From positions 124,001-188,000 of the forward strand of contig NZ_JACAOR010000010.1 of the NCBI RefSeq assembly GCF_013386115.1: 64,000 nucleotides of DNA. The letters are read 5' to 3'. Shown in pieces: positions 19,785-28,197 of this stretch. The DNA is from Pseudomonas gingeri (lineage in GTDB: Bacteria > Pseudomonadota > Gammaproteobacteria > Pseudomonadales > Pseudomonadaceae). Within the stretch, counting starts at the first letter, position 1; each line of letters starts with the position of its first letter. The translations under genes were made by a program, and so were the position numbers. The notes below the pieces were generated by a model, which was not told the DNA's origin, ran no database searches, and was given only the letters and a program-made list of their open reading frames with translations.

Positions 19785-20906
19785 GTGTGTTTCTTGCCTG
19801 CATCATCCTCGTCATCACGGTTCTCCCTGACCACCTGGCCCCGCCCATTGCAATGGCTGGCCCTGATCATCCTCGCCGGCACCGCCGGACAACTGCTCAA
19901 GCACGCCAGCCTGCCGGCCGGGCAATTTATCGGGCCAATGCTGGTGGCCATCGGCTTTGGCGTCAGTGGTGCCAACATCCGCATTCACCGGCAGGCGTTT
20001 CGCTTAGGCCAGGGCTGCATCGGCCTGCTCGCCGCCCACTCAATGACGCTGGCGGTACTGACGTCGATGGCCGAATCCTGGCACCTGATGCTGTTCGCCA
20101 CGGTGCTGACGGTGTGCCTGAGCTCGCTGGTGGGCCTGGCGATGGTGCGTTTCGGCGGGATCCAGGCCAGTACTGCCGCCTGGGGCACCTCACCGGGCGC
20201 GGCATCGGCCATGGTCCTGATGGCCGATGATTTCGGTGCCGATGGCAGGGTCGTGGCAACCATGCAATATGTCCGCGTGGTTTGCGTGGTGGTGATCGGG
20301 GCGCTGGTCAGCCATGTGCTGGAGGCCCCTGCCAATGGCACCGGACTGCATGCCACAGAGGCCGTCCTGCACGGTTTCAGTCTGGTCGACCTGGGGCTGA
20401 CCCTGGCGACCGCGGTGCTCGGCGTAGTCCTCGGTGCGCGCATCCCCGCCGGCGCCCTGCTGGTGCCGCTGCTGATCGGCGGGGCCCTGCAGCTTTCCGG
20501 ACTGCTGCACATCACCCTGCCCGCCGGACTGCTGGCGGTCGCGTACGGGGCCATCGGCTGTTTCGTCGGCCTGCGGTTCGACCGACCCACCGTGCTGTAT
20601 GTGTGGAAACGCCTGCCGACGATGATCCTCGGCGCCATCAGCCTGATCGCCCTCTGCGCCGCCTCGGCCTGGGTCCTGGCGAAGTGGCTCGGCCTGGATT
20701 TCCTCTCGGTCTACCTGGCCACCAGCCCCGGCGGGCTGGATACCATGGCGATCATCGCGGTCGACACCCATTCCGATATCGGCCTGGTCCTGGCAATGCA
20801 GACCCTGCGCCTGCTGGCGGTGATCTTCACCGGTGCCTTCTTCGCCCGACTGGTGATCCGTTTCGCCGGGCAAGACGCTCAGACCAAGCCGCGACTGCCG
20901 GCATAG
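19785..20906 (+). CDS. AbrB-family integral membrane protein (AmoA-type)
   Basis: The protein has about 373 residues if GTG 19785 is used; a TTG at 19707 would give 399. The start is not settled. Two hydrophobic repeats each carry the family motif, as in GGIQASTAAWGTSPGAASAM and TSPGGLDTMAIIAVDTHSDI. Pfam calls this group AbrB/AmoA; it is a membrane family, unrelated to the AbrB DNA-binding protein, and its transport role is poorly known. The last 28 nt overlap the convergent small gene of the orotate operon. Confidence 0.82.
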   Translation: MCFLPASSSSSRFSLTTWPRPLQWLALIILAGTAGQLLKHASLPAGQFIGPMLVAIGFGVSGANIRIHRQAFRLGQGCIGLLAAHSMTLAVLTSMAESWHLMLFATVLTVCLSSLVGLAMVRFGGIQASTAAWGTSPGAASAMVLMADDFGADGRVVATMQYVRVVCVVVIGALVSHVLEAPANGTGLHATEAVLHGFSLVDLGLTLATAVLGVVLGARIPAGALLVPLLIGGALQLSGLLHITLPAGLLAVAYGAIGCFVGLRFDRPTVLYVWKRLPTMILGAISLIALCAASAWVLAKWLGLDFLSVYLATSPGGLDTMAIIAVDTHSDIGLVLAMQTLRLLAVIFTGAFFARLVIRFAGQDAQTKPRLPA

Positions 20907-21208
20907 GCCACCACCACCTCATTCAGGGCAGCGGCGATCAGGCCGCTGTCGGCGGTGCGCAAGGCTTCGTCAAGACTGTCCATGTAACCCAGCAACTGCG
21001 CCTGGATCTGCTGGGCAAACTCCGGACGAACTTCCTGATCTTCATAGAACAGCACATAGGCCCGGCAGAACTCGCCGATGACAAAACAGATGGCCGCCTG
21101 CTCGGGCAGCGTGCGGATGATCTGTTCGCATTGCACCCGTACGCGCTTGAAGGAATCGGTGCCCGGCAAGGCATTGCGGAACTCCTGGACAACAGCTGAA
21201 AAATTCAT
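20879..21208 (-). CDS. Uncharacterised 109-residue protein, last gene of the orotate-type operon
   Basis: ATG 21208 lies 37 nt past the dihydroorotase stop. The protein is soluble, mostly helical by composition and mildly acidic: MNFSAVVQEFRNALPGTDSF, IIRTLPEQAAICFVIGEFCR, QAQLLGYMDSLDEALRTADS. I recognise no motif and no signal peptide. Two cysteines (VQCEQ, EFCRA) are not a known metal site. Same strand and short spacing argue for co-transcription with pyrK-pyrD-hydrolase-dihydroorotase. A regulatory or scaffolding role is possible but unsupported. Confidence 0.75.
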   Translation of the reverse strand: MNFSAVVQEFRNALPGTDSFKRVRVQCEQIIRTLPEQAAICFVIGEFCRAYVLFYEDQEVRPEFAQQIQAQLLGYMDSLDEALRTADSGLIAAALNEVVVAYAGSRGLV

Positions 21209-21245
21209 GGTTCGTTCCTTATGGTCATTGAATACAAGGCAGGCT

Positions 21246-22592
21246 TCAGCGATCGAATGCCAGGCGCTGTCCGTGAATGCCAGGAACAATGGCGCTACCG
21301 TCCCAGACCCGCTGGCCGTTGACGAAGGTGCCGACAATCCGCGACGAAAAGGTCGTGCCCTCGAACGGGCTCCAGCCGCATTTGGACAAGACCTGGGAGC
21401 GCTCGACCCGATGCGGCGAATGCGGATCCACCAGGACCAGGTCCGCCGCGTAGCCCTCGCGCAGAAAGCCGCGTCCGACCACGTCGAACAACCGGGCTGG
21501 CGCATGGCTGGTGACCTCGACCACCCGTTCCAGGCTCAACTCCCCGGCGAACACCCGCTCCAGCGCTGCCTGAAGTGCAAACTGCACCAGCGGCAGACCC
21601 GAGGGTGCCTTGGTGTAGAGCGCCTGCTTTTCTTCCAGCAGGTGCGGTGCATGGTCGGTGGCCAGCACATCGATACGCCCATCGGCCAGCGCCCGGACAA
21701 TGGCCTGTCGGTCCGTCTCGCTCTTCACCGCCGGGTTGCACTTGAGCAGGAACCCCAGCCGCTCGTAGTCCAGGTCATTGAAATGGAGGAAATGCACGCA
21801 GGTTTCGGCGGTGATGCGCTTGCTCGCCAATGGCCCCGGTTCGAACAGCTCCAGCTCTTCGGCAGTGGAGATATGCAGCACATGCAAGCGGCTGCCATGC
21901 TTGCGAGCCAGGTCGATGGCCAGCCGGGTGGACTGGATGCACGCCTCGCGAGAACGGATCAGCGGATGCTCGCGGGCCGGGATGGCCTCGCCATATTCGA
22001 GCGTGGCTCGGGCCAGGTTGGCGTCGATCATCGGTGTGTCTTCGCAATGGGTGATGATCATCACCGGTGTGTCGCGGAAAATCCCGTCCAGCACCTGCGG
22101 ATCGTCCACCAGCATATTGCCGGTCGAGGCCCCCATGAACACCTTCACCCCCGGCGTGCTGCGCGGGTCGATGCGGCGAATGGCCTCCAGGTTGTCGTTG
22201 CTGGCCCCCAGATAAAAGGCGTAGTTGACCACCGAGGACCCGGCGGCGATCGCGTACTTCGCTTCCAGGGACGCCTGGTCCAGCGCCGGCGGCCGGGTGT
22301 TGGGCATTTCCATGAAGCTGGTGATGCCGCCCGCGGCGCAGGCTCGCGACTCGCTGGCGATATCCGCCTTGTGGGTCAGTCCCGGCTCGCGAAAATGCAC
22401 CTGGTCGTCAATCATCCCGGGCAGCAACCACAGGCCGCCTGCCTCGATCACCGGGGTATCGGCAGGCACCTCGATGACCGGAGCGATCCGTGCGATGCGG
22501 CCGTCGCGGACCCACAGGTCGCTGATAAAACGCTGCCCTTCATTGATCAAGGTGGCGTTGCGGATCAACCACGAATTGCCTTGCTGTGTCAT
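21246..22592 (-). CDS. Dihydroorotase, class I variant with Gln in place of the first metal His
   Basis: The protein has 448 residues of an amidohydrolase-fold enzyme interconverting dihydroorotate and N-carbamoyl-aspartate. Seen: LLPGMIDDQVHFREPGLTHK (57-75), carbamylated lysine K150 in VKVFMGASTGN, H182 (IITHCED), H240 (LHVLHIST), D313 (ATDHAPH). The usual HxH is QxH here (Q64, H66), as I recall from Bacteroidetes dihydroorotases. Pseudomonas normally makes pyrimidines with other PyrC forms, so this is probably a catabolic extra copy. The ATG overlaps the hydrolase stop (ATGA). Alternatives such as hydantoinase or allantoinase are less likely given PyrD/PyrK next door. Confidence 0.86.
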   Translation of the reverse strand: MTQQGNSWLIRNATLINEGQRFISDLWVRDGRIARIAPVIEVPADTPVIEAGGLWLLPGMIDDQVHFREPGLTHKADIASESRACAAGGITSFMEMPNTRPPALDQASLEAKYAIAAGSSVVNYAFYLGASNDNLEAIRRIDPRSTPGVKVFMGASTGNMLVDDPQVLDGIFRDTPVMIITHCEDTPMIDANLARATLEYGEAIPAREHPLIRSREACIQSTRLAIDLARKHGSRLHVLHISTAEELELFEPGPLASKRITAETCVHFLHFNDLDYERLGFLLKCNPAVKSETDRQAIVRALADGRIDVLATDHAPHLLEEKQALYTKAPSGLPLVQFALQAALERVFAGELSLERVVEVTSHAPARLFDVVGRGFLREGYAADLVLVDPHSPHRVERSQVLSKCGWSPFEGTTFSSRIVGTFVNGQRVWDGSAIVPGIHGQRLAFDR

Positions 22593-23845
22593 GGATTCAA
22601 CTCCTGGCTGGCGAGATAAAGTACTTCGGTCGCCCTGACGAAATCGTCGACGTCCATCGCTTCATGGGGGTTATGGGAGCCATGCTGGTTCCGGATAAAC
22701 AACATCGCGCTGGGAATCCCTGCGTTGGCGAACACCGCCGCGTCGTGTCCCGCGCCACTGGGTGTCTGCATACCGGCCCAGCCCTGCTCGCGGGTCAGGC
22801 GGCTGAACAGTTCGACCCAAGGTTGATGCATGGCGGCCGGCGCGGTGTCGACACGCTCGTCGAACTCGAAGATCACCCGGCGCCGCGCTTCGATCAACCG
22901 CACCTCATGCAGGATCAATGCATGGAAACGCTCCAGCGTCGGCTGTTGCAGGCTGCGGATCTCCAGACTGAAACTGACTTCGCCGGGGATTCGCGACACC
23001 GCATGATGAGCGCTGTTGGTGCCCAAGGTGCCGACCGTCACCACCAGGTCCTGTCCGGCGGCCAGCCATTGCTCCCAGCATTCATCGATCCGTGCCACCA
23101 GCTCGCTGACGGCGAACACCGAATCGTGACGATCCTCGCGGGACACCGCCCCGGAATGGCCGTCTTCGCCCAGGCAACGGACCCGGTTGTGGCGCAGGTT
23201 GCCGCGAATGCCGGGGACAATGCCAATAGCCTGGCCGGCTTTCTCCAGGGACTCGGCCTGTTCGATATGCACTTCCAGGTAGCCGGCGAACTGCTCGCGC
23301 TCGATCAACCATTGCTGGCGGCGGATCGCGTCGAGGTCAGCGCCGACCGACTGCAGGGCATCGCCCAGGCTTTTTTGGCTGAAGCGGTTAACCCGCTGCA
23401 AGTCTTCCCCGGTGAGTCCGCCCATCACCGCCCGCGAACCGATATAGGACTTGCCATACCAGGCACTCTCCTCGCCCCGCAAGCCGAGGACGCGAAAAGG
23501 CCATGCGGTGCGCACCTGCTCCTGGTCCAGCCGACACAGGCACAACAGACCAGCCACTACCCCGGCCAGACCATCGTAGTTACCACCTTGGGGGACCGAG
23601 TCCAGGTGCGACCCATACCAGATGGCCGGCAAGCCGGAATCGTCACGACGCTGAAAGATCACATTGCCGGCGCGGTCGCGATTGACCTCAAGCCCGCGCG
23701 CCAGGGCGTAGTCGCACAGGTAGGCAATCGCCGCGCTTTCGCCGGGGCCGTAGCTTTCCCGGGTAATACCCTCCTTGGGATCGCGTGACAACTCGGCGAT
23801 ATCGGCGAATATCCTGCTGGCCTGGGCCTGCCACAGTGAGTTCAT
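22589..23845 (-). CDS. M20-family N-carbamoyl-L-amino-acid hydrolase (probable ureidosuccinase)
   Basis: The protein has 418 residues from ATG 23845. Metal-site motifs of the carbamoylase/allantoate hydrolase branch: GSHLDSVPQGGNYDG (H80, D91), GEES (E125-E126), EVHIEQ (H193), then SGAGHDAAVF and SHNPHEAM near the end. The family removes carbamoyl groups as CO2 and NH3. Beside a dihydroorotase the natural substrate is N-carbamoyl-L-aspartate, giving aspartate. Beta-ureidopropionate is the main alternative, but no dihydropyrimidine dehydrogenase (PydA/X) is present. It overlaps both neighbours by 4 nt. Confidence 0.84.
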   Translation of the reverse strand: MNSLWQAQASRIFADIAELSRDPKEGITRESYGPGESAAIAYLCDYALARGLEVNRDRAGNVIFQRRDDSGLPAIWYGSHLDSVPQGGNYDGLAGVVAGLLCLCRLDQEQVRTAWPFRVLGLRGEESAWYGKSYIGSRAVMGGLTGEDLQRVNRFSQKSLGDALQSVGADLDAIRRQQWLIEREQFAGYLEVHIEQAESLEKAGQAIGIVPGIRGNLRHNRVRCLGEDGHSGAVSREDRHDSVFAVSELVARIDECWEQWLAAGQDLVVTVGTLGTNSAHHAVSRIPGEVSFSLEIRSLQQPTLERFHALILHEVRLIEARRRVIFEFDERVDTAPAAMHQPWVELFSRLTREQGWAGMQTPSGAGHDAAVFANAGIPSAMLFIRNQHGSHNPHEAMDVDDFVRATEVLYLASQELNP

Positions 23846-24777
23846 GGCAGTGCTCCAAACGGCTCGGCCGGCGCATCGTCGAGACTGCCGATCAAGCTGC
23901 TCAGGCGACTGACCCCCTTGCGCCGGCAATACACGTCCAGTTCGTCGACCATCAGGTTCATGGTCCGGGGATGGATGAAAGTCGCGGTGCCGACCTGCAC
24001 TGCAGTGGCGCCGGCAAGGATGAACTCCAGGGCATCGTCGGCGGTGGAAATACCGCCGCAACCGATCACCGGGATGCGCAGGGCCTGCGCACACTGATAG
24101 GTCAGGCGGACCATCAGCGGCTTGATCATGGCGCCGGAAATCCCGCCCATGAAATTGCCCAGGCGGGCACGACCTTTCTCGATATCGATGGACAGGCCCA
24201 GCAGGGTATTGCCAACCACCACTGCGTCGGCACCCTCCTCTTCGGCCGCCAGGGCGATCTCGACGATCTCGCCGCTGTTGGGGGTCAACTTGACCCACAG
24301 TGGCAATGCCGTTGCCTTGCGCATCAACCGGACCACCTGCCGCGTGCTGTCGGCCTGCATGCCAAATGACTGGCCGTGGGCCTCCAGGTTCGGACAGGAA
24401 ATATTCGCTTCGATCCCGGCGATGCCCGGCACATCGCCCAGGCGCGCGGCGAGGTCGGCGAAGCCTTGGGCGGTGGGCGCGGAAATGCTGACAATCAACG
24501 GTGTGTCGTAGTCGCGATAGAACGGCACCACCTTGTCGATAAAACTGTCAGCGCCTTTGCTGGGAATACCGATGGCATTCATCATCCCGTCGGCCAGTTC
24601 GCAGACCCGCGGCATCGGGTTTCCACTGCGTTTTTCAGTGGTGATGGTCTTCGTCACCAGCGCCCCCAGGGCGTTGAAATCCAGCAGGTGGCTGAGTTCC
24701 TCGGCGAAGGTGCCCGAGGCCGGCATTACCGGATTGCGCAGGTGCAAACCGCCGATCTTCACGCTCAAATCAATCAT
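23842..24777 (-). CDS. pyrD: Dihydroorotate dehydrogenase, class 1B catalytic subunit
   Basis: The protein has 311 residues from ATG 24777. FMN-barrel enzyme with the class 1 active-site cysteine C128 in EANISCPNLE (class 2 enzymes use serine), K43 in VTKTIT, KLTPNSG, and the phosphate loop IGCGGISTADDALEFILAGA. Class 1B works with PyrK and NAD+/NADH. Together with the carbamoylase it probably runs as an orotate reductase. Biosynthesis in Pseudomonas uses the quinone-linked class 2 enzyme, so this copy is an addition. Confidence 0.93.
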   Translation of the reverse strand: MIDLSVKIGGLHLRNPVMPASGTFAEELSHLLDFNALGALVTKTITTEKRSGNPMPRVCELADGMMNAIGIPSKGADSFIDKVVPFYRDYDTPLIVSISAPTAQGFADLAARLGDVPGIAGIEANISCPNLEAHGQSFGMQADSTRQVVRLMRKATALPLWVKLTPNSGEIVEIALAAEEEGADAVVVGNTLLGLSIDIEKGRARLGNFMGGISGAMIKPLMVRLTYQCAQALRIPVIGCGGISTADDALEFILAGATAVQVGTATFIHPRTMNLMVDELDVYCRRKGVSRLSSLIGSLDDAPAEPFGALP

Positions 24778-25607
24778 TCCACCACCTCCGCCAGGTCGAA
24801 CACCGGCCCTTCCAGGCAAACGCGCTTACCGATCTTCAACCCTGCGACTTCAAATACATCGACGCAGCACTGGCACATGCCCAGGCCGCAGACCATCTGC
24901 TGCTCCAGGGCCACCTGGCCGCTCAGGTGCAACTCGCCGCACAGGCGCTTGAGCAGACGCGTCAGGCGTCTGGAGCCACAGGTGAACAGGGCATTGCTGC
25001 CCTCGCGAGCGATGACGCGGCGCAGCAACGCTTCGATGTGCTCCAGCCCGCTACTGCCATCCTCATCGAGGACGCTGATGACCTCGGCTCCCAGCGAAGC
25101 GAAACGCTCGCGGGACAGCAGGCTTTTTTCGCTGCGGGCACTGAGCACCGCCGTCAGGCTGATGCCCAGGGCATGGGCTGCTTCCGCCAGCGGTGCGAGC
25201 GTCGCCAGGCCCACGCCACGGGCGACGATGATCATGTGACGCCAGTCGGGGTCGAGGTCGAAGCCTTTGCCCAGGGGCCCGAGGATCTCCAGGGTCTGTT
25301 GCGGCCGCAGCGTATCCAGGCCATAGGTGCCCTTGCCGGTCACCTTGTAGAGAAACTCCACCTCGCCACTCAGCGGATCGGCCTTGTAGGTGCTCATGGG
25401 ACGACGGAAGAACGGCTTGTACTCGCCGTCGCTCGGACACAGCAGATTGAAGAACTGTCCGGGCCGGGATTCACTGGCGGCACCGCCGGCCTGGAGCACC
25501 AGGCGCTTGTACTCGTCATTGACCCATTCGTTGGACAGCACCACCGCCAGCGTGTCGTTGGGCGGTGTGACGGCGATAGCCTGGCAGCAGCTGGAGACCA
25601 CAGTCAT
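24774..25607 (-). CDS. pyrK: Dihydroorotate dehydrogenase electron-transfer subunit (PyrK)
   Basis: The protein has 277 residues. Ferredoxin-reductase-like: FAD region RPGQFFNLL (48-56) and RRPMST (68-73), NAD region from ~125 (HMIIVARGVGLATLAPLAEA), and a C-terminal [2Fe-2S] site with C240, C245, C248 and C264 (CGLGMCQCC, then KRVCLEGPVFD). It passes electrons between NADH and PyrD. First gene of the operon; AGAGG precedes the ATG, and a copy of the repeated 17-bp motif ends only 16 nt before it. Confidence 0.92.
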   Translation of the reverse strand: MTVVSSCCQAIAVTPPNDTLAVVLSNEWVNDEYKRLVLQAGGAASESRPGQFFNLLCPSDGEYKPFFRRPMSTYKADPLSGEVEFLYKVTGKGTYGLDTLRPQQTLEILGPLGKGFDLDPDWRHMIIVARGVGLATLAPLAEAAHALGISLTAVLSARSEKSLLSRERFASLGAEVISVLDEDGSSGLEHIEALLRRVIAREGSNALFTCGSRRLTRLLKRLCGELHLSGQVALEQQMVCGLGMCQCCVDVFEVAGLKIGKRVCLEGPVFDLAEVVE

Positions 25608-25623
25608 TGGAAGGACCTCTTCT

Positions 25624-25640
25624 TGTCTAATTTTTGATAC
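25624..25640 (-). promoter_or_regulatory. Operator candidate 1, TGTCTAATTTTTGATAC, before pyrK
   Basis: Exact copy of the 17-bp motif, 16 nt upstream of the pyrK start. The core is an imperfect dyad GTcTaA-N4-TgAtAC. Its position over the leader fits a repressor site. The other exact copy in this gap is 114 bp away, about eleven helical turns. Confidence 0.72.
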
Positions 25641-25737
25641 ACAACAATCAAAAGAATGCGATACCTCCTCTGATCAAGGCGGTATCCGCTGTTTTCCACT
25701 GTTCTTCTGAGCTGACTTTACGCCAGCTCGTCATACA

Positions 25738-25754
25738 TGTCTAATTTTTGATAC
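25738..25754 (-). promoter_or_regulatory. Operator candidate 2, TGTCTAATTTTTGATAC, upstream of pyrK
   Basis: Second exact copy, between the MFS gene end and pyrK. With copy 1 it would bracket the operon promoter, and the pair could support DNA looping (inference). Confidence 0.72.
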
Positions 25755-25794
25755 GGTGCTTTCGCAAATATCCGGGCGTCCTTACCCTTACCGG

Positions 25795-27060
25795 CTATTG
25801 CTCCTGCGGCGAGAGCGGCGCGGCCGGCGCCTGCCCCTCATCCCCCTGACTGCGTGGCAACAGGAACAGGGTCGCCGCCATCGCCAGCAGATAGATCGAG
25901 GCCAACAGCATGATCGCCGCCGAGAACGAATACGCCAGGGCAATCGCGCCGACCACCAGCGGCCCGAAACCACCGACACCGCGTCCGACATTGAACAGCA
26001 CGTTCTGCGCGGTGGCACGCACCTGGGCCGGGTACAGGTCGGAGATCAGGGCGCCGTAGCCGCCAATCATGCCGTTGACGAAGATGCCCATCACCACCCC
26101 GGCGAACAGCATCGTCAGCGGATCGGTGAGGTTGGCGTACAGCAGCACCATCAAGGCGGCGCTGCCCTGGTAGAGCAGAAAGATCTTCCAACGCCCGAAA
26201 CGGTCGGCCAACTGGCCGAACAACCAGATACCGAAGGCCATGCCCACTACCGTCGCGGCGGTCCAGGTCCCCGAGGCCGTCAGGGAAAAACCGAACTGCC
26301 GGGACAGATAACTGGGCATCCAGATCATGATGCCGTAGTAGCCGAAGTTCTGTACCGAGGTCAGCACGATGACCCCGAGGCTGGCCTTGGTGGTCTGAAC
26401 GTCCTTGAACAGTTCGGCAAAGCGACGGGTAAAGGAAATCGGATTGCTTGCCGCCTTGAGAAACGCCTGCGGCTCGCCCATGGTATGGCGGATGCAGAAC
26501 GACAACAGCGCCGGCACCAGCCCCACCAGGAACATGCCACGCCAGCCAATGTGCGGCAGCAGCAACGGCGTCAGCAACGCCGCGGCCAGGACCCCGGCCT
26601 GCCACCCCATGCCGACATAGGACGAAGCCCGGTTGCGCTGGCTGGTCGGCCAGGTCTCGGCGATCAGCGCCATGCCGATACCGAACTCGCCGCCCAGGCC
26701 GAAACCGGCCAGCGTGCGATACGCCAGCAGATCCCAGTAACCCTGGGCCAATGCGCACAGTCCGGTAAACACGGAGAACACCAGGATGCAGGCACTGAGC
26801 ATCTTGACCCGTCCATAACGGTCACTCAATTGACCGAAGACCAGACCACCGATCACCGCGCCAAGCAGGGTCCAGGTCACCAGCGAACCGGCTTCGGAAC
26901 TGCTCAGGCCCAGGGCCAGGGTGATGGTCGGCAACATGAAACCGAGGATCAGCAGGTCGAAACCATCCATCGCGTATCCCGTTACACTGGCAACCAGGGC
27001 CTTGCGTGGTGATGCAGCCGCGTTTGCGGCAGTCGAATCGTTTTGCGCCGTCACGATCAT
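25795..27060 (-). CDS. MFS transporter, candidate orotate/pyrimidine-acid uptake protein
   Basis: The protein has 421 residues and twelve spans. AAHS/sialate-type symporter features: SVTGYAMDGFDLLILGFMLP in span 1, GQLSDRYGRVKML between spans 2 and 3, RTLAGFGLGGEFGIGMALIA in span 4, RFGRWKIFLLYQG in the second half. This branch takes up aromatic or other organic acids with protons. It is flanked by copies of the same operator as the pyrK operon, so orotate or a close relative is the likely cargo. Transcribed toward pyrK, with its own upstream operator. Confidence 0.86.
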   Translation of the reverse strand: MIVTAQNDSTAANAAASPRKALVASVTGYAMDGFDLLILGFMLPTITLALGLSSSEAGSLVTWTLLGAVIGGLVFGQLSDRYGRVKMLSACILVFSVFTGLCALAQGYWDLLAYRTLAGFGLGGEFGIGMALIAETWPTSQRNRASSYVGMGWQAGVLAAALLTPLLLPHIGWRGMFLVGLVPALLSFCIRHTMGEPQAFLKAASNPISFTRRFAELFKDVQTTKASLGVIVLTSVQNFGYYGIMIWMPSYLSRQFGFSLTASGTWTAATVVGMAFGIWLFGQLADRFGRWKIFLLYQGSAALMVLLYANLTDPLTMLFAGVVMGIFVNGMIGGYGALISDLYPAQVRATAQNVLFNVGRGVGGFGPLVVGAIALAYSFSAAIMLLASIYLLAMAATLFLLPRSQGDEGQAPAAPLSPQEQ

Positions 27061-27199
27061 AACCTCTTGTTTTTCTGGATGTTGTTGGCAGTACGCCGAT
27101 AGAGGCGAGCTTGCCGTTACCCCGACTCATCCTTACTGGCATCACGCACGCTTCATGAAGCAAGCGCCGTGCCGCAGTCTACGAACAAATGAGACGAGC

Positions 27200-27216
27200 T
27201 GTCTAATTTTTGATAC
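27200..27216 (-). promoter_or_regulatory. Operator candidate 3, TGTCTAATTTTTGATAC, before the MFS gene
   Basis: Third exact copy, 140 nt upstream of the transporter start and 17 nt from the end of the Tsx-type gene. It suggests the transporter has its own promoter in the same regulon. Confidence 0.7.
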
Positions 27217-27233
27217 TAATTCATCAAAAAAAA

Positions 27234-28094
27234 TCACAAGTGCCACTCGATATTGACCGAGAGCGCATCGGTATCCACACCAGGCCGGTCATGATTACCG
27301 AATTTGTTTCGCCAGTATTCGTAGCCCGGACCGATCCACAGCACATTGCTGGCGCCCCAGCCAAGTCGGCCGACATCCAGCATCAGCGAGGCGCGCATCA
27401 GTTGCTCGGGCGCCGTGGACTGCTGCTGGTAATCGTCTCCCTTGCTGCCGTTGAGCAGGTAATAACCCTGGAACTTGAGCGGTAACCCGGCCACGGCAAA
27501 GGGCACGCCCCAGTTCACATTGAACTGGTAATACGGGGCGAACAGGATCTCGTTGTGATTCCCCGGCCTGTCGCACGCATCCAGGCCGCAATGATTCCAT
27601 TCCCTGGCGTAGTAGAGGCTGGCGTCGACAAACCCGGCCGGCAGGGCGAACTTGACGGTCGGACCGAACACCAGCATGCGCTTGTTGGGGCCGAAGGCGT
27701 TGTCCTTGTCGTTGTAGTCAAAGCCGGCCGTCAGGGCCAGGTCCCGCACCGGACCGAACGCCAGTGGCGTGCCGAAGACCTTTCCATACTGCATCTGGTT
27801 ACGGTAAGTCACGTAGACCTCGGTGGCACCGCTGCCGCCACCCTTTGCCGGATCGCTGCGATCGGACTTGAACACATCCAGGTTGACGAAATTCTGCCCC
27901 AGCGAATAACCGCTCACATGGGACACCTGCAGAATCTGCTTGGCGACATCTCCGCCATTGCCCGGCTCTGTGTAATGGGCGCTGTAGCGATAGCCGACCA
28001 AGGTATCGCCCCAGGCCAGCGGAGCCAGCAGGCAAATCGAGGGGACAAGGGACAAAATCGAGACGAACGAAGGCACTGCGAATACATGACGCAT
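27234..28094 (-). CDS. Tsx/OmpK-family nucleoside-type outer-membrane channel
   Basis: The protein has 286 residues. The signal peptide probably ends near LAPLAWGD (~29). The rest alternates polar and aromatic residues like a 12-strand beta barrel: LVGYRYSAHYTEPGNGGDVA, FGPNKRMLVFGPTVKFALPA, and a C-terminal strand ending in WHL rather than the usual terminal Phe. Tsx proteins let nucleosides cross the outer membrane. Placement in the putative orotate regulon suggests passage of orotate or orotidine (inference). GGAG precedes the ATG. Confidence 0.84.
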   Translation of the reverse strand: MRHVFAVPSFVSILSLVPSICLLAPLAWGDTLVGYRYSAHYTEPGNGGDVAKQILQVSHVSGYSLGQNFVNLDVFKSDRSDPAKGGGSGATEVYVTYRNQMQYGKVFGTPLAFGPVRDLALTAGFDYNDKDNAFGPNKRMLVFGPTVKFALPAGFVDASLYYAREWNHCGLDACDRPGNHNEILFAPYYQFNVNWGVPFAVAGLPLKFQGYYLLNGSKGDDYQQQSTAPEQLMRASLMLDVGRLGWGASNVLWIGPGYEYWRNKFGNHDRPGVDTDALSVNIEWHL

Positions 28095-28197
28095 GGGGTG
28101 AGCTCCGATTTCTTATAGTTATGGGCACAGCGCGACGAGCCAATCAGATAGACATGGCCAAGCCTTTTTTGTATTTTTTAGACGAGTAAATTTATCT

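Noticed and set aside
24774..25607. Reading the pyrK-pyrD genes as uracil (dihydropyrimidine) catabolism
   Set aside because: The subunits carry class 1B dihydroorotate dehydrogenase features (C128 in pyrD, PyrK-type iron-sulfur site), not the PydX/PydA architecture, and a true dihydroorotase follows.
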